From: Benincasa hispida
Taxonomy: Eukaryota; Streptophyta; Magnoliopsida; Cucurbitales; Cucurbitaceae
DNA: 64,000 nucleotides
NCBI RefSeq assembly: GCF_009727055.1
Contig: NC_052354.1
Coordinates: 40,060,679 to 40,124,678 of the forward strand
Direction of reading: 5' to 3'
The notes under the pieces are model-generated. The model ran no database searches and was not told the DNA's origin. It saw only the letters and a list, made by a program, of their open reading frames with translations. Positions within the stretch are counted from its first letter, which is position 1, and the number at the start of each line of letters is the position of its first letter. Positions 32,046 through 44,060 of this stretch are shown piece after piece. The position numbers and the translations under genes were made by a program.

Positions 32046-32462
32046 TGATGGGGTTGGTGCCCTAAATCTCGTTGGTCATGTAGTTTGTAATTGTATAGTA
32101 CAAACAGTTTATTTATTTAATAAACTCTGAGTTAATTTATTCAATATTTAGTAGCATTAACCCATAAAACCAATAAACAAACATCTAAGGTTATCTTCTG
32201 TAGCTTAAACAAGTATGTAGAGACATACAGGTGGATTGTATTTAAGTGATAACCTAAATAGTCTGTAATAGATGAATAAAGATGGGTATCTTATCCTGTT
32301 GACACTATAAATATGACCTATTATGTATATGTTACAATTTTGGTAAAGTTCTATAAATGATATGATCCCGACCATATATGTAGAGACATATGAGCAGGGT
32401 TGTTCTATATAAAAGGGTTTGCATAAGACTGGACCATGAAATGAGTAGTCTCATTATATAAC

Positions 32463-34579
32463 TGAAAAAAATCGATCACGAAGATTTCTATGAGCAGCGG
32501 AATAGATTATTCCAAATTACAATCATGAATGAACATTACATTTACAGTCAAAACCAGAAACAAATGGTTATGCATTCAATACATAAATTACACCATGAAA
32601 AGTACAAATAAACAAGAAGAATGCTATGAATATTTGTAGACTCGTCTCCACGCTCTTTGCTCACGAACGCTCGACGCAACCTCGAATGCTCGAACAACAC
32701 GATCGCTACATAGTATGAACACCGCGCACTCGTCCTATATGATCGCCTCGGTCACGAACACCCCAACAGCACAAACGGCCTCCACAGAACCTCGACAGCA
32801 TCGAGTTGAGTATGACACCACCAAGAAGGATACCTTGGTATTCTCGGTATGAGAATCCAGAGGGTGGGCTCTGTTTGGACTTGGTCTGAGGCAGAAGAAG
32901 AAGGAATCAAGAATCGTGTAAATGATTAATCAAGTGGGAGAAGATTGAACCTATCGTATAGGTCGATGCCCAATCGTTTAGCAAAAGCCGTCGAGGTTCT
33001 GTGGAGGCTGTTTGTGAAGCGATCGTCTAGCAAAAGCTAAGCGATCATTTAGCTCATCGCTTAGTTCCGTGTCTGTCGCTTACAAAACACTACACGATTG
33101 TCTCGCTCGCTTAAGCTTTCGCTTAGTAAATAGAATTTACTTGACAACTTCTTTTCCATGAGAAAATTCACAAATTCAACATTTGTAGAACTAACTAAAA
33201 TTAGGAAAACAATTTTCCTTTTATCTCATGGTTACCATGAACCATCGATAACCTTCTACTCAATTGGTTATTAGAGAAAAAGATTTAATTATCCAATAAT
33301 TAATATTATTATAAATATAAATGATAACCAACTTATCATACTATCTTTATAACCTATAGTTTTAATATTTCATCTCATGAAACATATAAACCATATCTCT
33401 TTTTCTATTCCATGGTACTTAATGTAAATCTCATTTACATTAATCCTCCACTAGATGTATCTCATATATCAAACCGATTATATCATATATAATCAAATTA
33501 TCTCTTGTCAATTTGAACATTTCAAATAAACACCAAGAACTGATCCTCAACTGAATCCATTGAGCTACCAAGAGGACCTTATGAACCTATAGCTCAAAGT
33601 TCCAACGATACGTGAATAACTGACTAAACTTTTTAGTCACGGGATCCACTACCCGTTAATTTCCAAGCACTCCACTAAAGACCGACAACTGAACTCTCCT
33701 TACCACAGATATATTATGTATCCATCTTAACCAATCAACAGTGTGACAACCCTTCAAATATCACTCGTAAGTATAGCTGGGCCAATAACCGTTATGCCTC
33801 TATAGTTATATCTAACTCCTTAAGTACCACCAATCCCTCTAATGAACATAAGTCATAGTCCTACTATGACTGAGTCCTTTCTTCCAAAGAGAAGTTGTGG
33901 CCACTATGTTCAAGCCCCGGAATCAACTCTTAAGGGAGCAATCTCTCTACTTATCCCTGCTTCGGGAAATGAATGAATTCCATCTTGTGGATTGAGTTCT
34001 CAGCTCCCAGATCTGACAAGTCCCCAAAAGGGTAGGCATGTTAAGTTCGCAATTTGCCCACGCTCACCCATATTAATCAAAGGACCGCCCTCAAAGACAG
34101 AAGTTCCCAAAACACTCAAGATTGAGATCTTGTCACCTATGATTGTTTAGATGAGATGTAAGTATCTAGTATCAACGGCGTTATATACAGAGTCTAGTCA
34201 TCTTGTGGTCTGGTCTTATACAAACTCTTTGTATAGGATACCCCCGTTCGCATGTCTCCACATGAATGGTCAGGATCTACCATTTGTAGTAGTTTACAAC
34301 ACTTGCAAACCTCTACAAAGCGGGTCGTATCCGTAGTGTCACTAGGGTCAAGTATCCCACCTTAATCCTTATACTACAAACCTATTTAGTTTATTACTTA
34401 AGGCATGATCCACTTGTATATCACATATATATGCTTAAGTTCACATAAGATAACCAAGGAGCTTTGTTTATTGGATACGAGTAAAAGCCAGAATGAAATA
34501 ACAATTATTTTATTCATCAAACAATGTGTACCAATACAAACAACGAGACTCCGGGAGAACTAGGACACCAATTCCAACA
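32463..34579 (-). mobile_element. Solo LTR nested in the copia-B 3' LTR
   Basis: On the minus strand it starts TGTTGGAATTGGTGTCC and ends CGATTTTTTTCA. The flanking 5-mers ATAAC (32458-32462) and ACAAC (34580-34584) are a target duplication with one mismatch. No coding sequence is present, so it is a solo LTR of 2117 bp left by LTR-LTR recombination. It belongs to the same broad LTR family as its target but in opposite orientation. Its U5 side carries a CGATCG-type cluster (32.69-33.12 kb) and a long inverted repeat. Confidence 0.82.
32770..33016. repeat. 30-bp inverted repeat with CGATCG-type sequence nearby
   Basis: 32770-32799 (CACAAACGGCCTCCACAGAA...) and 32987-33016 match as reverse complements at 28 of 30 positions, enclosing 187 bp. 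Both arms lie in the CG-rich part of the solo LTR, between the motifs CACGATCGC and AAGCGATCG. Confidence 0.85.
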
Positions 34580-35918
34580 ACAACATCATTAATAGTAGAA
34601 ACTTACATTTCACCAAGATGACCATAGGTGACATGACCTGAATCTTGAGTGAGTTATGAACTCCTGCCTATGAAGGCGATCCTTTGATTTGCATGGGTGA
34701 GAGTGGTCAGTTCGTCGATTCAATATGCCTACCATTTAGGGAATTTCTCTAATTGGGAGCTGGGAACACAACTGCACAAGATAGAATTTACTCCTTCCCT
34801 AATATTGGGGTAAGTAGATAAATTGCTCTCTTAAGGACTAATTTAGGGGTTTTAACAATGTGATGCCACACCTTCTCTTGGGTCAAGAAGGGTTTGGTCA
34901 TAGTTGGATTATGACTTATTGTTCATTAGAGGGATCAATGGTACATAAGGACTTAGAAGTAATTACAAGAGCAAAACGGTAATGCTAGTCTAGTTTACTT
35001 ATGAGTAATTTCTGAAGAGTCGTCGCATTGTTAACTAGTTATATCCAATGGACACAGAAATATATCTGTAGTGCGAAGAGTGCAGTTGTCAGCCTTTAGT
35101 GGAGTGACTGACAGTTAATGGATGTTGGGTAATTTAATTAAAGGAGTTTAATTAATTAGCCAAGTGTCATTGGAGCTTTAATCTACAGGTCCATAAGGTC
35201 CCCTCTGTAGCTCAATTGGGATTATTGAGAATTAAATTAATTTTAGATTAATTTAAATTGTTCAAATTAATTGAGAAAATTAATTATATGATATAATTAA
35301 TTTAAATTACTTATATGTCATATAATCAACATAATGTATTTGATAAATTATAATATAAAATTTATTTGAGATGAAGTAAATATTTTAATATGATTCAAAT
35401 ATTAATTAAATGAATTGGATTCATATATATTTAATGCAAAATTGATTTATATTAAATACCATAAATTATTGAGAGAATTCAAACTATATGTTATATTGTA
35501 TTTGATACAATAATATAAAATCAGTAGGTTATGTGTTATATTCGATATAAAATATACTTTAATATGTACTATATGATAAGTTGGTTATCATATGTATATA
35601 TTAAATTGATTTTAAATTTAACTTTGAATTTACTTGAAGGAGGGAGTTATGTAACTCCCTCCCCCCTTAATTCTCTCGCCAAAAACGTGAGAATGGGAGT
35701 CGGAGGAGGTGGTTTTTCATTTTAGTCTTCTTCCCCAAAACAAAATAGAGAGGGTCTGTGAAAAAGTGCAAACATACAATTTCCCAAACAAATATTCTCT
35801 TATATTTAATTTTTCCTCTACCAAAGTTGAGAGCAAAGCCCACAACTCTTGCTCCTATTTCTACCCTAAGGAGAATACAGAGGTCTCATTATTGTTAGTG
35901 TCCAAACAAATTGAGATT

Positions 35919-37643
35919 TGTATGTCCACTTAATAACCTTGCTATTCCAACAAGGGATAAAGATGAGTGGACTCTTTAGAGATTTTGGGAGAAGAAAAGT
36001 TTTTTTTTTTTTTTTTTAAATAATAGAGTATTCTTGAATAAAATTTTTAAAAGAGAATTTTTCTCCTCATAATTTTTTTTTTCAGGTATCTACTACTTTT
36101 TCTTCTGTATTCTCAATACATAAATGAAGGAGAGGATGGAGGGAGTTACATAACTCCCTCACGTGAAAAACCAACAAATAACTCCCCTAAAGTGGAGACT
36201 TATTTTTATTATATTAAATATAATATATAGTAATATCTATATGATTAATTAATTAACCTTTCATTAATTAACTATATATTATGCATCTTAATCATATTAG
36301 AATGCAATTCTCTCTTATAACCTATAGTTTTAATATGAATCTCATTCACATTAATTTTAACCTATAGTATTTATTTGAATTTCATTCATATAAATATACT
36401 TGAATCTTATTCAAGTATTTAATCTCTCACATAATATATAGTTTTAAATATAAATTATATTTATAATTAACTATATACTTTAATGTATCAATATACATTA
36501 GAATTTGTATTAATCATATTAATATAATCATTACCTTTGATTCCCTTAAATAATTTGAACCATTTAAATTATTCCAAAAACAATTATCCCTTGTTCAATC
36601 CTTAGTGAGCTAACAGGGGACTTTGTGGACCTATAAATTAGGAGCTCCAATGATATGAGATTAATTTCTTAAACTCTTTAATTAAATTAATCAACATTAA
36701 TTAACTACTACACAGTCCATTAAAGACTGACAACTGCACTCTTTACACTCTAGATATATATTTTTGTCCACGGATATAACCAATCAATAGTAAGTCGACC
36801 CTTCATGAATTACTTGTAACTACATCTAGGTCAAATTACCATTTCATCCCTGTAGTTACATCTAATTTCTTAAGTACCATTGATCCCTCTAATGAAAATT
36901 AGTTATAGTCCAACTATAAACGAGACCCCTATCTGGCTAGTGAGAGGGTAAGGTGTTTCATTGTTCAAAACCTGGAATCAGTTCTTAACAAAGAAATTCA
37001 TCTCTTTTCCCTTAAAACGAGAAGAAATGAATTTCATCTTGTGTAGTTTTGTTCCTAGCTCCCCACTCAGACAAATCCCAAAAATTGTAGGCTTATTGAG
37101 TCAGCGAAACTGGTCACTTTCACCCATACAGATCAAAGGATCACCTCATAGATAAAATTTTCCAACTCACTCAAGATTAAGGCCAAGTCACTTATAGTCA
37201 TCCGAGTGAAATGTTAATCTCTACGAGTAACGACATTATAAAGAGAGACTAATCATTTCACTGTCCGATCTCATACAAACTCTTTGTATAAAATACCTCC
37301 ACTCACATGTCTCCACATGAACGATCAAGATCAAATCATTTGTAACACTTTACAATTATTGTAACAATTATAAAATGGGGCATCTATAGTGTCACTAGGA
37401 TAAGGTACCCAACCTTATCCATATACTATAGATATTTAGGTTATTACTTAAATATGTTCCACATGTATGTCAACCACATACATGTTTAAGTTACATAAAA
37501 TAATCTTGGAACTTAGTTTATTAGATTGGGTTAATGCATACTAAATGTGAAATAAAATTACATCTTATTTTATTAAATAAATAATTCGTATACAAAAATT
37601 ACAAACTACGAAACCCACAAGATTTAGGGTGCCAACCCCAACA
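35919..37643 (-). repeat. 3' LTR of copia-F (truncated)
   Basis: It matches 47494-49178 along its length, sharing for example TCCACTTAATAACCTTGC, GAAGGAGAGGATGGAGGG and TACAAACTACGAAACC. On the minus strand it starts TGTTGGGGTTGGCACCC. The U5 end (47235-47494 equivalent) is missing. Confidence 0.85.
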
Positions 37644-37659
37644 ATCTTCCACTTCTCCT
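37644..37659 (-). other. Polypurine tract of copia-F
   Basis: The minus strand reads AGGAGAAGTGGAAGAT immediately before the 3' LTR start. Confidence 0.8.
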
Positions 37660-37807
37660 AAAACTAGTGAGATGTACAATACAAAGCATAAAACAAAGTA
37701 GAGTACACAATACAATAAATTAGGATATATACTACACCCATTAATATCTCCCAGTTGCCATAGACAAGAAGATGCATGTCCTATATACCTAAATTCTCTA
37801 GGTGACT

Positions 37808-38556
37808 CTAAATAACTTTTGTAAATGGATTGGCAACATTGTGCTCTGAAGAGATTTTCGTGACAATCACGTCTCCTCGATGTACAATCTCCCAGATGAG
37901 ATGATATATGTACTCAATGTGCTTCCCTCTCTTGTTACTTCTAGGTTCCCTGGAATTTGCCATAACACCATTATTATCACAATAAAGGGCGATAGACTTT
38001 GACATGTCAAGAACAACTTTCAGGTCTTTCAAAAACTTTCTGAGCCTTACAACTTCCTTGGTAGCTTCATAAGCAGCTACATACTCTACCTCTATGGTAG
38101 AGTCAGCAAAGTAGGCTTGCTTGGTGCTTCACCAAACTACTAGCCCTCCGTTAAGAGTGAACACTGATTCTGATGTGGGTTTCCTAAAATCCTTATCAAC
38201 TTGAAAATCATAGTTAGTGTATCCTGTAAGGATCAAATCCTCAGCCCCATACACAAGCATGTAGTCCCTCGTTTTCCAAAGATACTTAAAGATGGTCTTA
38301 CCTGCAGTCCAATGATCAAATCCTGGATTGAACTGATATTTATTGACAATCCCTACTGTATAGAAAATGTTAGGCTTAGTACACAATATTGCATACATAA
38401 CACTACCCACAGTTGATGCATAGGGAATTTGTCTCATTTTCTCAACCTCTTGAGGAGTCGTAGGACACTATTCTTTAGACAATACAATTTCATGCATGAA
38501 AGATAATAAACCCCTCTTAGAGTTGTGCATCGAATATCTTACAAGAATTTTGTCAA
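37808..38556 (-). pseudogene. copia-F RNase H and reverse transcriptase C-terminal part
   Basis: RNase H reads LKVVLDMSKSIALYCDNNG (catalytic Asp), NKRGKHIEYIYHLIWEIVHRG and SEHNVANPFTKVI in frame 38032-37808. The connection part reads MRQIPYASTVGSVMYAILCT, KPNIFYTVGIVNKYQ and FDHWTAGKTIFKYLWKTRDY in frame 38437-38129. Upstream residues DKILVRYSMHNSKRGLLSF run to 38556, where a solo LTR cuts in. Stops lie between the frames. Confidence 0.82.
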
Positions 38557-40431
38557 TGAAAGGGTTTCAAGAAACCTCACCTTTGAAGACTTTTCTTCGC
38601 ATTTTTCCTCGAACAATTCACGAATAACTTGAAGAATTTCTTCAAGATTAACCTTTAACAAGATTGAATACTACCATGAATGTTTCCTTGGTATTCTCAA
38701 GGTGAGAACCCAGGAGTGGTGGGTTCTGGCTATTTTGTTTATGATGGAAAACTTAATGGAGATGAGGAAAGATTGAGAACTCTTTCAAAAACTTAAACAT
38801 ACAAAACTCTTCTATCGTTTACTCTCTTTCTTAATCTCGATTCAACCAACCAAGAAGAAGAAGAAACTTTTTCTTTTATTGTACTTGCCCAAAAATAACC
38901 ACCACTCACTTACGTGGGTAGAGAAAAAAAGAAGGGGAATGGAGTTGTAACTCCTTTCCTTATTATTAAAATAAAAATAATATAAATATAAATATGATAA
39001 CTAACTTATCATATTATATATATATATATATTAAATTATATGTTATATAAAATATAACATATAACCTATAGTTTTAATATTGTATCACATACAATATAAA
39101 CTATAGTTTCTTTTCTCTTTTATATGGAATTTAATATAAATCATATTTATCTTAAGTTTAACAACTATGAATCCAATTCATAGAAACTATATTTGAATCT
39201 CATTCAAATATTTATTTCCTCCTATTAAGCTATAATGTATCAAATACATTATGATAATTATATCACATATAATTGAAACAACTTAATTATATCATATATA
39301 ATTAAATCCCTCTATTATTCTAAACAATTCAAATTAATCCCAAAACTGATTCCCAACTAATTCTAGTGAGCTACCAAGGAGACCTCATGGACCTGTAGTT
39401 TGAACCTCCGACGGTACATGAATAATTAATTAAACTCTTTAATTACATTATTCACCATCCGTTAACTGTCGGGTACTCCACAAAAGATCGACAGTTGCAC
39501 TCTTCGTACTACAGATAAATCTCTTTGTCCATTGGATATAACCAATCAACAGTACGATGACTCTTCACAAATTGCTCGTAAGTACAGTTAGGCCAAATGA
39601 CCGTTTTGCCTCTGAGTTACATATAACTTCTTAAGTACCACTGATCTCTATAATGAACAACAGATCATAGTCCAACTATGACTAAACCCCTTTTGGGCCA
39701 GGAGAGAGTGTGACGCCACATTGTTCAAGACTTGGAATCAGCTTTTAAGGGAACAATTTATCTACTTACCCCTACCTCGAGGAAGGAGTGAATTTCATCT
39801 TGTGTAGTTGTGTTCTCAACTCCCCAATCAGACGAATCCTCAAAATGGTAGGCTTGTTGTGTCGGCGATCTGGCCACTCTCACCCATACAAATCAAAGGA
39901 CCATCCTCATAGGTAGGAGTTCACAACTCACTCAGGATTCAAGTCATGTTACCTATAGTCATCCTAGTGAAATGTAAGTCTCTATTATGAGCGGTGTTAT
40001 ATAATGAGACTAAACATTTCGTGGTCTAGTCTTATACAAAGTTCTTTATATAGAATATCCCTACTCATATGTCTATACATGAATGATCAGGATCTAGATC
40101 ATTTGTAGCACTTTACAACAATTGTAACATCTACAAAGCAAGCCTTACTCGTAATATCACTAGGATAAGGTACTCAGCCTTATCAATCTACTATAAACCA
40201 TTTAAGACATCACTTAAACATGATCCACCTATATATCTCTACATACATGTTTAAGTTACAAAGATAACCTTAGATGTTAATTTATTAGTTTATGATTAAT
40301 GCAATTAAAATATCATATATTTGATAGGCAATGAATAAAATATCATCTATTTTATTAAATACACAATGAGTTTGTTCAATAATATTTACAAACTATAGGA
40401 TCCTATGAGATTTAGGGCATCAATCCCAACA
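38557..40431 (-). mobile_element. Solo LTR inside the copia-F reverse transcriptase
   Basis: On the minus strand it starts TGTTGGGATTGATGCCC and ends at TTGAAACCCTTTCA, length about 1875 bp. It has no coding sequence. The flanking 5-mers (GTCAA and CAAGA) do not match, and roughly 280 bp of reverse transcriptase, including the YVDD region, is missing between the flanks. It is more likely the product of recombination between two elements than a simple solo LTR. Confidence 0.75.
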
Positions 40432-42016
40432 CAAGATTCATCAACATTTTTTTCAAAGCCATAAGACTTGATTGCAATATCAAATCGTATATTTCAAGAT
40501 TGAGATGTTTGATTTCAGTCTATAAATGGATCGATTAAGCTTGCAAACCATTTTCTTTTCACCTTATTTAATGAATCCCTTTTGTTGCTGCATGTAAATG
40601 GTCTCTTCATGATTATATTCAGAAATACAGTCTTGATGTCCATTTTCAATATTTCATAGTCATAATATGTGGTAATGGACAAAAGAATACAGATAGACTT
40701 AATCATGGCAACAAATGAGAAAGTGTCTTCATGGTCCAGTCCCTCAACCTTGGTATAACTCTTTGCCACAAGTCGAGTCTTAAAGGTTTATACCTTACCA
40801 TATACACCTCTTTTGCTCTTATAGATCCATTTGCAACCTATAGATTTTACCCCATCATGTTGATTTACAAGATCCTATAAAAAATTTAAGTATATAAACT
40901 CCCTTTCGAGATCTATAGCCTTAACATATTCATCTTGATCCACATCGTTCATTGCTTGTTTATAGGTCAATGGATCCTCAACGTCGCCATCTGATATGAT
41001 AGTTAAGGTTTCTGTTAAATCCATATAATGAGTAGATGGGTTAGAAACCCTCTCACTACGTCAAGACATCCTCAACTCTTGAGGAAGATGTGATTGTCTA
41101 GGTGAACCAACATCAACAACTCTTGTTAATGTACTAGTTTCTTCCATAACTCTTGTTGAAGTTTCAGTAGTTTTTACTTAAAACTTGTTCGACACGATTT
41201 TATTGTACGGTTTGTGCTCCCTAATGTAATTCCCTTCCAAAAATGTAGCATTTGTCAATAGAAATACTTTATTTTCTTTAGGATCATAGAAGTAACCACC
41301 CCTTATTTCCTTGGGATAACCTACAAATAGGCATAATTTTGAACGAGGTTCCAATTTCTTTGGATTTTCCTAAAGCACTTGTGTTGGGCAATCCCAAATC
41401 CTGAAGTGTTGTAAACTACCTTTATGACCTCTATATAATTTCAAAAGAGTTTCAAAAATGCTTTTGGATGGAACATTGTTCAAAATATAAGTTGTAATCA
41501 TTACTGCATAACCCCAAAACGAACCAGGTAACTGAGCATAACTCATCATAGATCAGACCATGTCCAACAATATTCTATTTCTCCTTTCTGACACATCATT
41601 TTGCTAAGATGTACCAAGTTCCGAGAGTTAGGATGTGATTCCATGTTCTATCATATAGTTCTGGAATCTTAAATCCATTTATTCTCCACCTCGATTTGAT
41701 CAAAGTGTTTTGATAGTTTTGCCTAATGAATTCTTAGCTTCAGCTTTATACTCCTTAAACTTTTCAAGGTCAGACTTGTGTTGCATTAGGTAAATATGCA
41801 CATATCCTGACTAATCATCTATGGAAGAGATAAAATATTCAAACCCTCCTCTTGCCTTAAACATTCATAGGACCACAAAGGTCTTAATATACAAGTTCTA
41901 TGGGTTCTTTGGCTTTATAACCTTTTCCAGTAAAAGGTCTTTTTGTTGTTTTGCCTTCAAGGCATGACCCATATATAGGTAAACAAATTTCTTCCAACTC
42001 GCTTAGAAGTCCACTA
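40432..42016 (-). pseudogene. copia-F reverse transcriptase N-terminal part and integrase relic
   Basis: The frame 40769-40515 shows YTKVEGLDHEDTFSFVAMI and YDYEILKMDIKTVFLNIIM, with the catalytic Asp in MDIK. Farther right, broken frames show CKWIYKSK-like, SFWGYA-like (NDYNLYF..), GYPKEIRG-like (LFVGYPKEI region at about 41310-41340) and RGGE-like segments, then KGKTTKRPFTGKG at about 41925. This is the zinc-finger Cys half (PIYGSC) of the integrase. Almost every 50 bases carries a stop. It is the most decayed pol of the window. Confidence 0.7.
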
Positions 42017-42022
42017 ATAACG

Positions 42023-43439
42023 TGTAGAAATACAAGTTATTTGTGCCTCTTTCTTAGAACATGCGATTACGAGAAGGAAGAAAATGAACCATTCATGAGT
42101 GAATTTATATGTAAAAATCAAAGTTGCGTGAAGCTTCTTAAACGCACACGCTGACCGCATTTTATGGGTAAAGTACGCCAAAGCTTGAATTTTGCAAGAA
42201 AACTCAGGAATATGCGCTGATCCTTTAAGAAGTATGCAGAGGACGCATGCCTCAGTATTTCTGAAGTCGTATCAACTGATACTCTGACAATTTCCTAGCC
42301 ATTGACCATGATGTAGCGTTGACGTTCTCACCTACCTTGACAAATGATAACAACCAATCAGTGTGGGGATCCCAACCCAAAGTAGAGCAAGGTTCTAGAA
42401 ATAGAACCTCAGTGCTAGAAGAAAAGACATCAATCGAAAAACCAAGAGTTGTAGAGAATATTCCACTATCACTTTCCATCCCATCTCATCAGTAAAGGAG
42501 AAGGATTTCGAAAGGGTCTCACCTGCTTCATCCACTATGTCAAAGCTAACAGACTATTTATCGAGAGACTGATATCAATCACGAATCCATATTCATTCTT
42601 CTGCTTTTAACGTGTTGTAGTACTTGTTTGACTAAGATATCAGATAGCTTGTATTCGAACTCTTTTTATTAACTTAATATCATCATCAGGTTCATCTCTA
42701 TCTCATCTCATAATTGTTCAGTTGTCATTACCTTCCCCATGCATCACTAAATCTCATACGGCAAAGTGGAAAATCACTTTTATGATTTAAATCAAGTTTG
42801 AAGGTTCTATCATGTTTGTTTAACATATTTTGATGTTACACTTGTCTGTGAAAACAGAGCCAAATAGCATAGTTGTCGTCTCGAGAGAGAGATGGTAGCA
42901 AAACCTGTTAAGTAAAGCAAGAAATATTTCTAGAGATAGAAACAACCTCGCGTTCTCATTACTCCCTCTTATGCATCATAGAAATATGACTAGTAGAAGC
43001 AATCACCAAGAGGTGTATGTCAATCAGGGGTATGAATCGTGATAGCATCTCCAATAAGATTTACTGAGTTAAGTAGCCACTTTCCCTCAAGCTCTTTCAC
43101 ATCCATGTACTCTATTGAATCTGCAGCATCACACTTTTACTCAGGTGTAACTCTTACCTGGTTTTGGTTATTTAGAATTCTTTTATCGTATTGATTTAAG
43201 CTGTCACATAAACACATCGCATCTTTAATTCCCATTCATGAATCACTGTTGTTAAGCACAATGATTTCAAATCCTTGTGTTCAACCTTAGGTTACCCTAA
43301 GCAACTCGTCATCATGTTACACTTGGCTGGTGAACAAGAAAACTTGTGACTAGTGTATGTTTATTAAGATTGATCACATAGACTCATTATCACATAGCAA
43401 TTTTGAGCTACGAAATCTTCGCATATTTTATTCATAACA
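42023..43439 (+). mobile_element. Possible Ty3/gypsy (Tat/Athila-like) LTR insert in copia-F
   Basis: It begins TGTAGAAATACAAGTTATT and ends TTCATAACA. Seven bases later stands TGGCGCCGTT (43446-43455), which resembles the primer site TGGCGCCGTTGCC of Tat/Athila-type elements. There is no coding sequence. The flanks are unusual: a 56-bp piece of copia-F is duplicated on both sides (41961-42016 and 43460-43515), far longer than a normal 5-bp target duplication. Family assignment is tentative. Confidence 0.45.
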
Positions 43440-43459
43440 AGTTTGTGGCGCCGTTTAAA

Positions 43460-44060
43460 GCATGACCCATATATAGGTAAAATGTTTTCTTCTAACTCGT
43501 TTAGAAGTCCACTTTTAACCAACCTCTCATTCATATTAAGATTTATGTTACCTAATTTTAGATGCCAAAGATGGGCAATTTCATTAAGAGAAACTTTTGT
43601 CTTTTATGTTGATCTATTGCAATTCTGAAAATTTCAGTATTAAGAAGCGCTCTAAATGCTAACAACCTTAGCATATATTAATTATTCTCTAGGTTTGTCA
43701 AACAAATATGAATACCATTTATATAAATAAATGATTTACTTACATTAAGTGAAATAGTATAATTTTTTTCTAGCAAAGCATTTCCAAAAATTAGGTTCCT
43801 TCTCAAACCAGGAACCACACAAACATTCTTTAAAAGAAGAAAAGATTTCTTGAAGAGTAATTTCACACTTCCCACTGCCACTACTGAGATTACCTACCAT
43901 GTTCCAACATGCATGGTCATCTTGCCAGTCTCAAGCTGCTGCTAGAAACTAATTCCTTGAAAAGAAGAACAAACGTGATTAGTGACCTCTGAATCAATTA
44001 TCCAAGTCGAATTATCATTCTCCACCAAACAAGTTTTTAGAACTAGTAAATCATATTTAC
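43460..44060 (-). pseudogene. copia-F protease and pre-integrase
   Basis: The protease core reads STWIIDSEVTNHVCSSFQG near 44010. Gly of the DSG triad is Glu, a G-to-A change that should disable it. The frame 43881-43678 gives LLKNVCVVPGLRRNLIFGN and SLNVSKSFIYIN. The segment LRLGNINLNMNERLVKSGL and the LPIYGSC zinc half end at about 43470, where the duplicated junction begins. Confidence 0.75.

Larger units (their letters stand above)
16095..35918 (+). mobile_element. copia-B: large nested Ty1/copia element
   Basis: One plus-strand element can be reassembled: truncated 5' LTR (16095-16762), primer site (16765), long leader, gag (19040-19830), pre-integrase (22325-22455 then 28153-28468), integrase, reverse transcriptase and RNase H (29455-31925), polypurine tract (32035-32045) and 3' LTR (32046-35918). 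It is interrupted by copia-M, copia-E, an LTR-like insert and a solo LTR. Coding frames match across the junctions: ICSAKLED before copia-E continues with NLYVL after it. The element is non-functional. The 5' end is cut by the CACTA-like element. Confidence 0.8.
32046..35918 (+). repeat. 3' LTR of copia-B (split by a solo LTR)
   Basis: It begins TGATGGGGTTGGTGCCC, a decayed TGTTGGGG start. The left part ends at 32462 and the right part resumes at 34580 with AAACTTACATTTCACC. Net length is about 1.75 kb, close to the copia-F LTRs. The right boundary, near 35.9 kb where the inverted copia-F LTR starts, is approximate. Confidence 0.75.
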
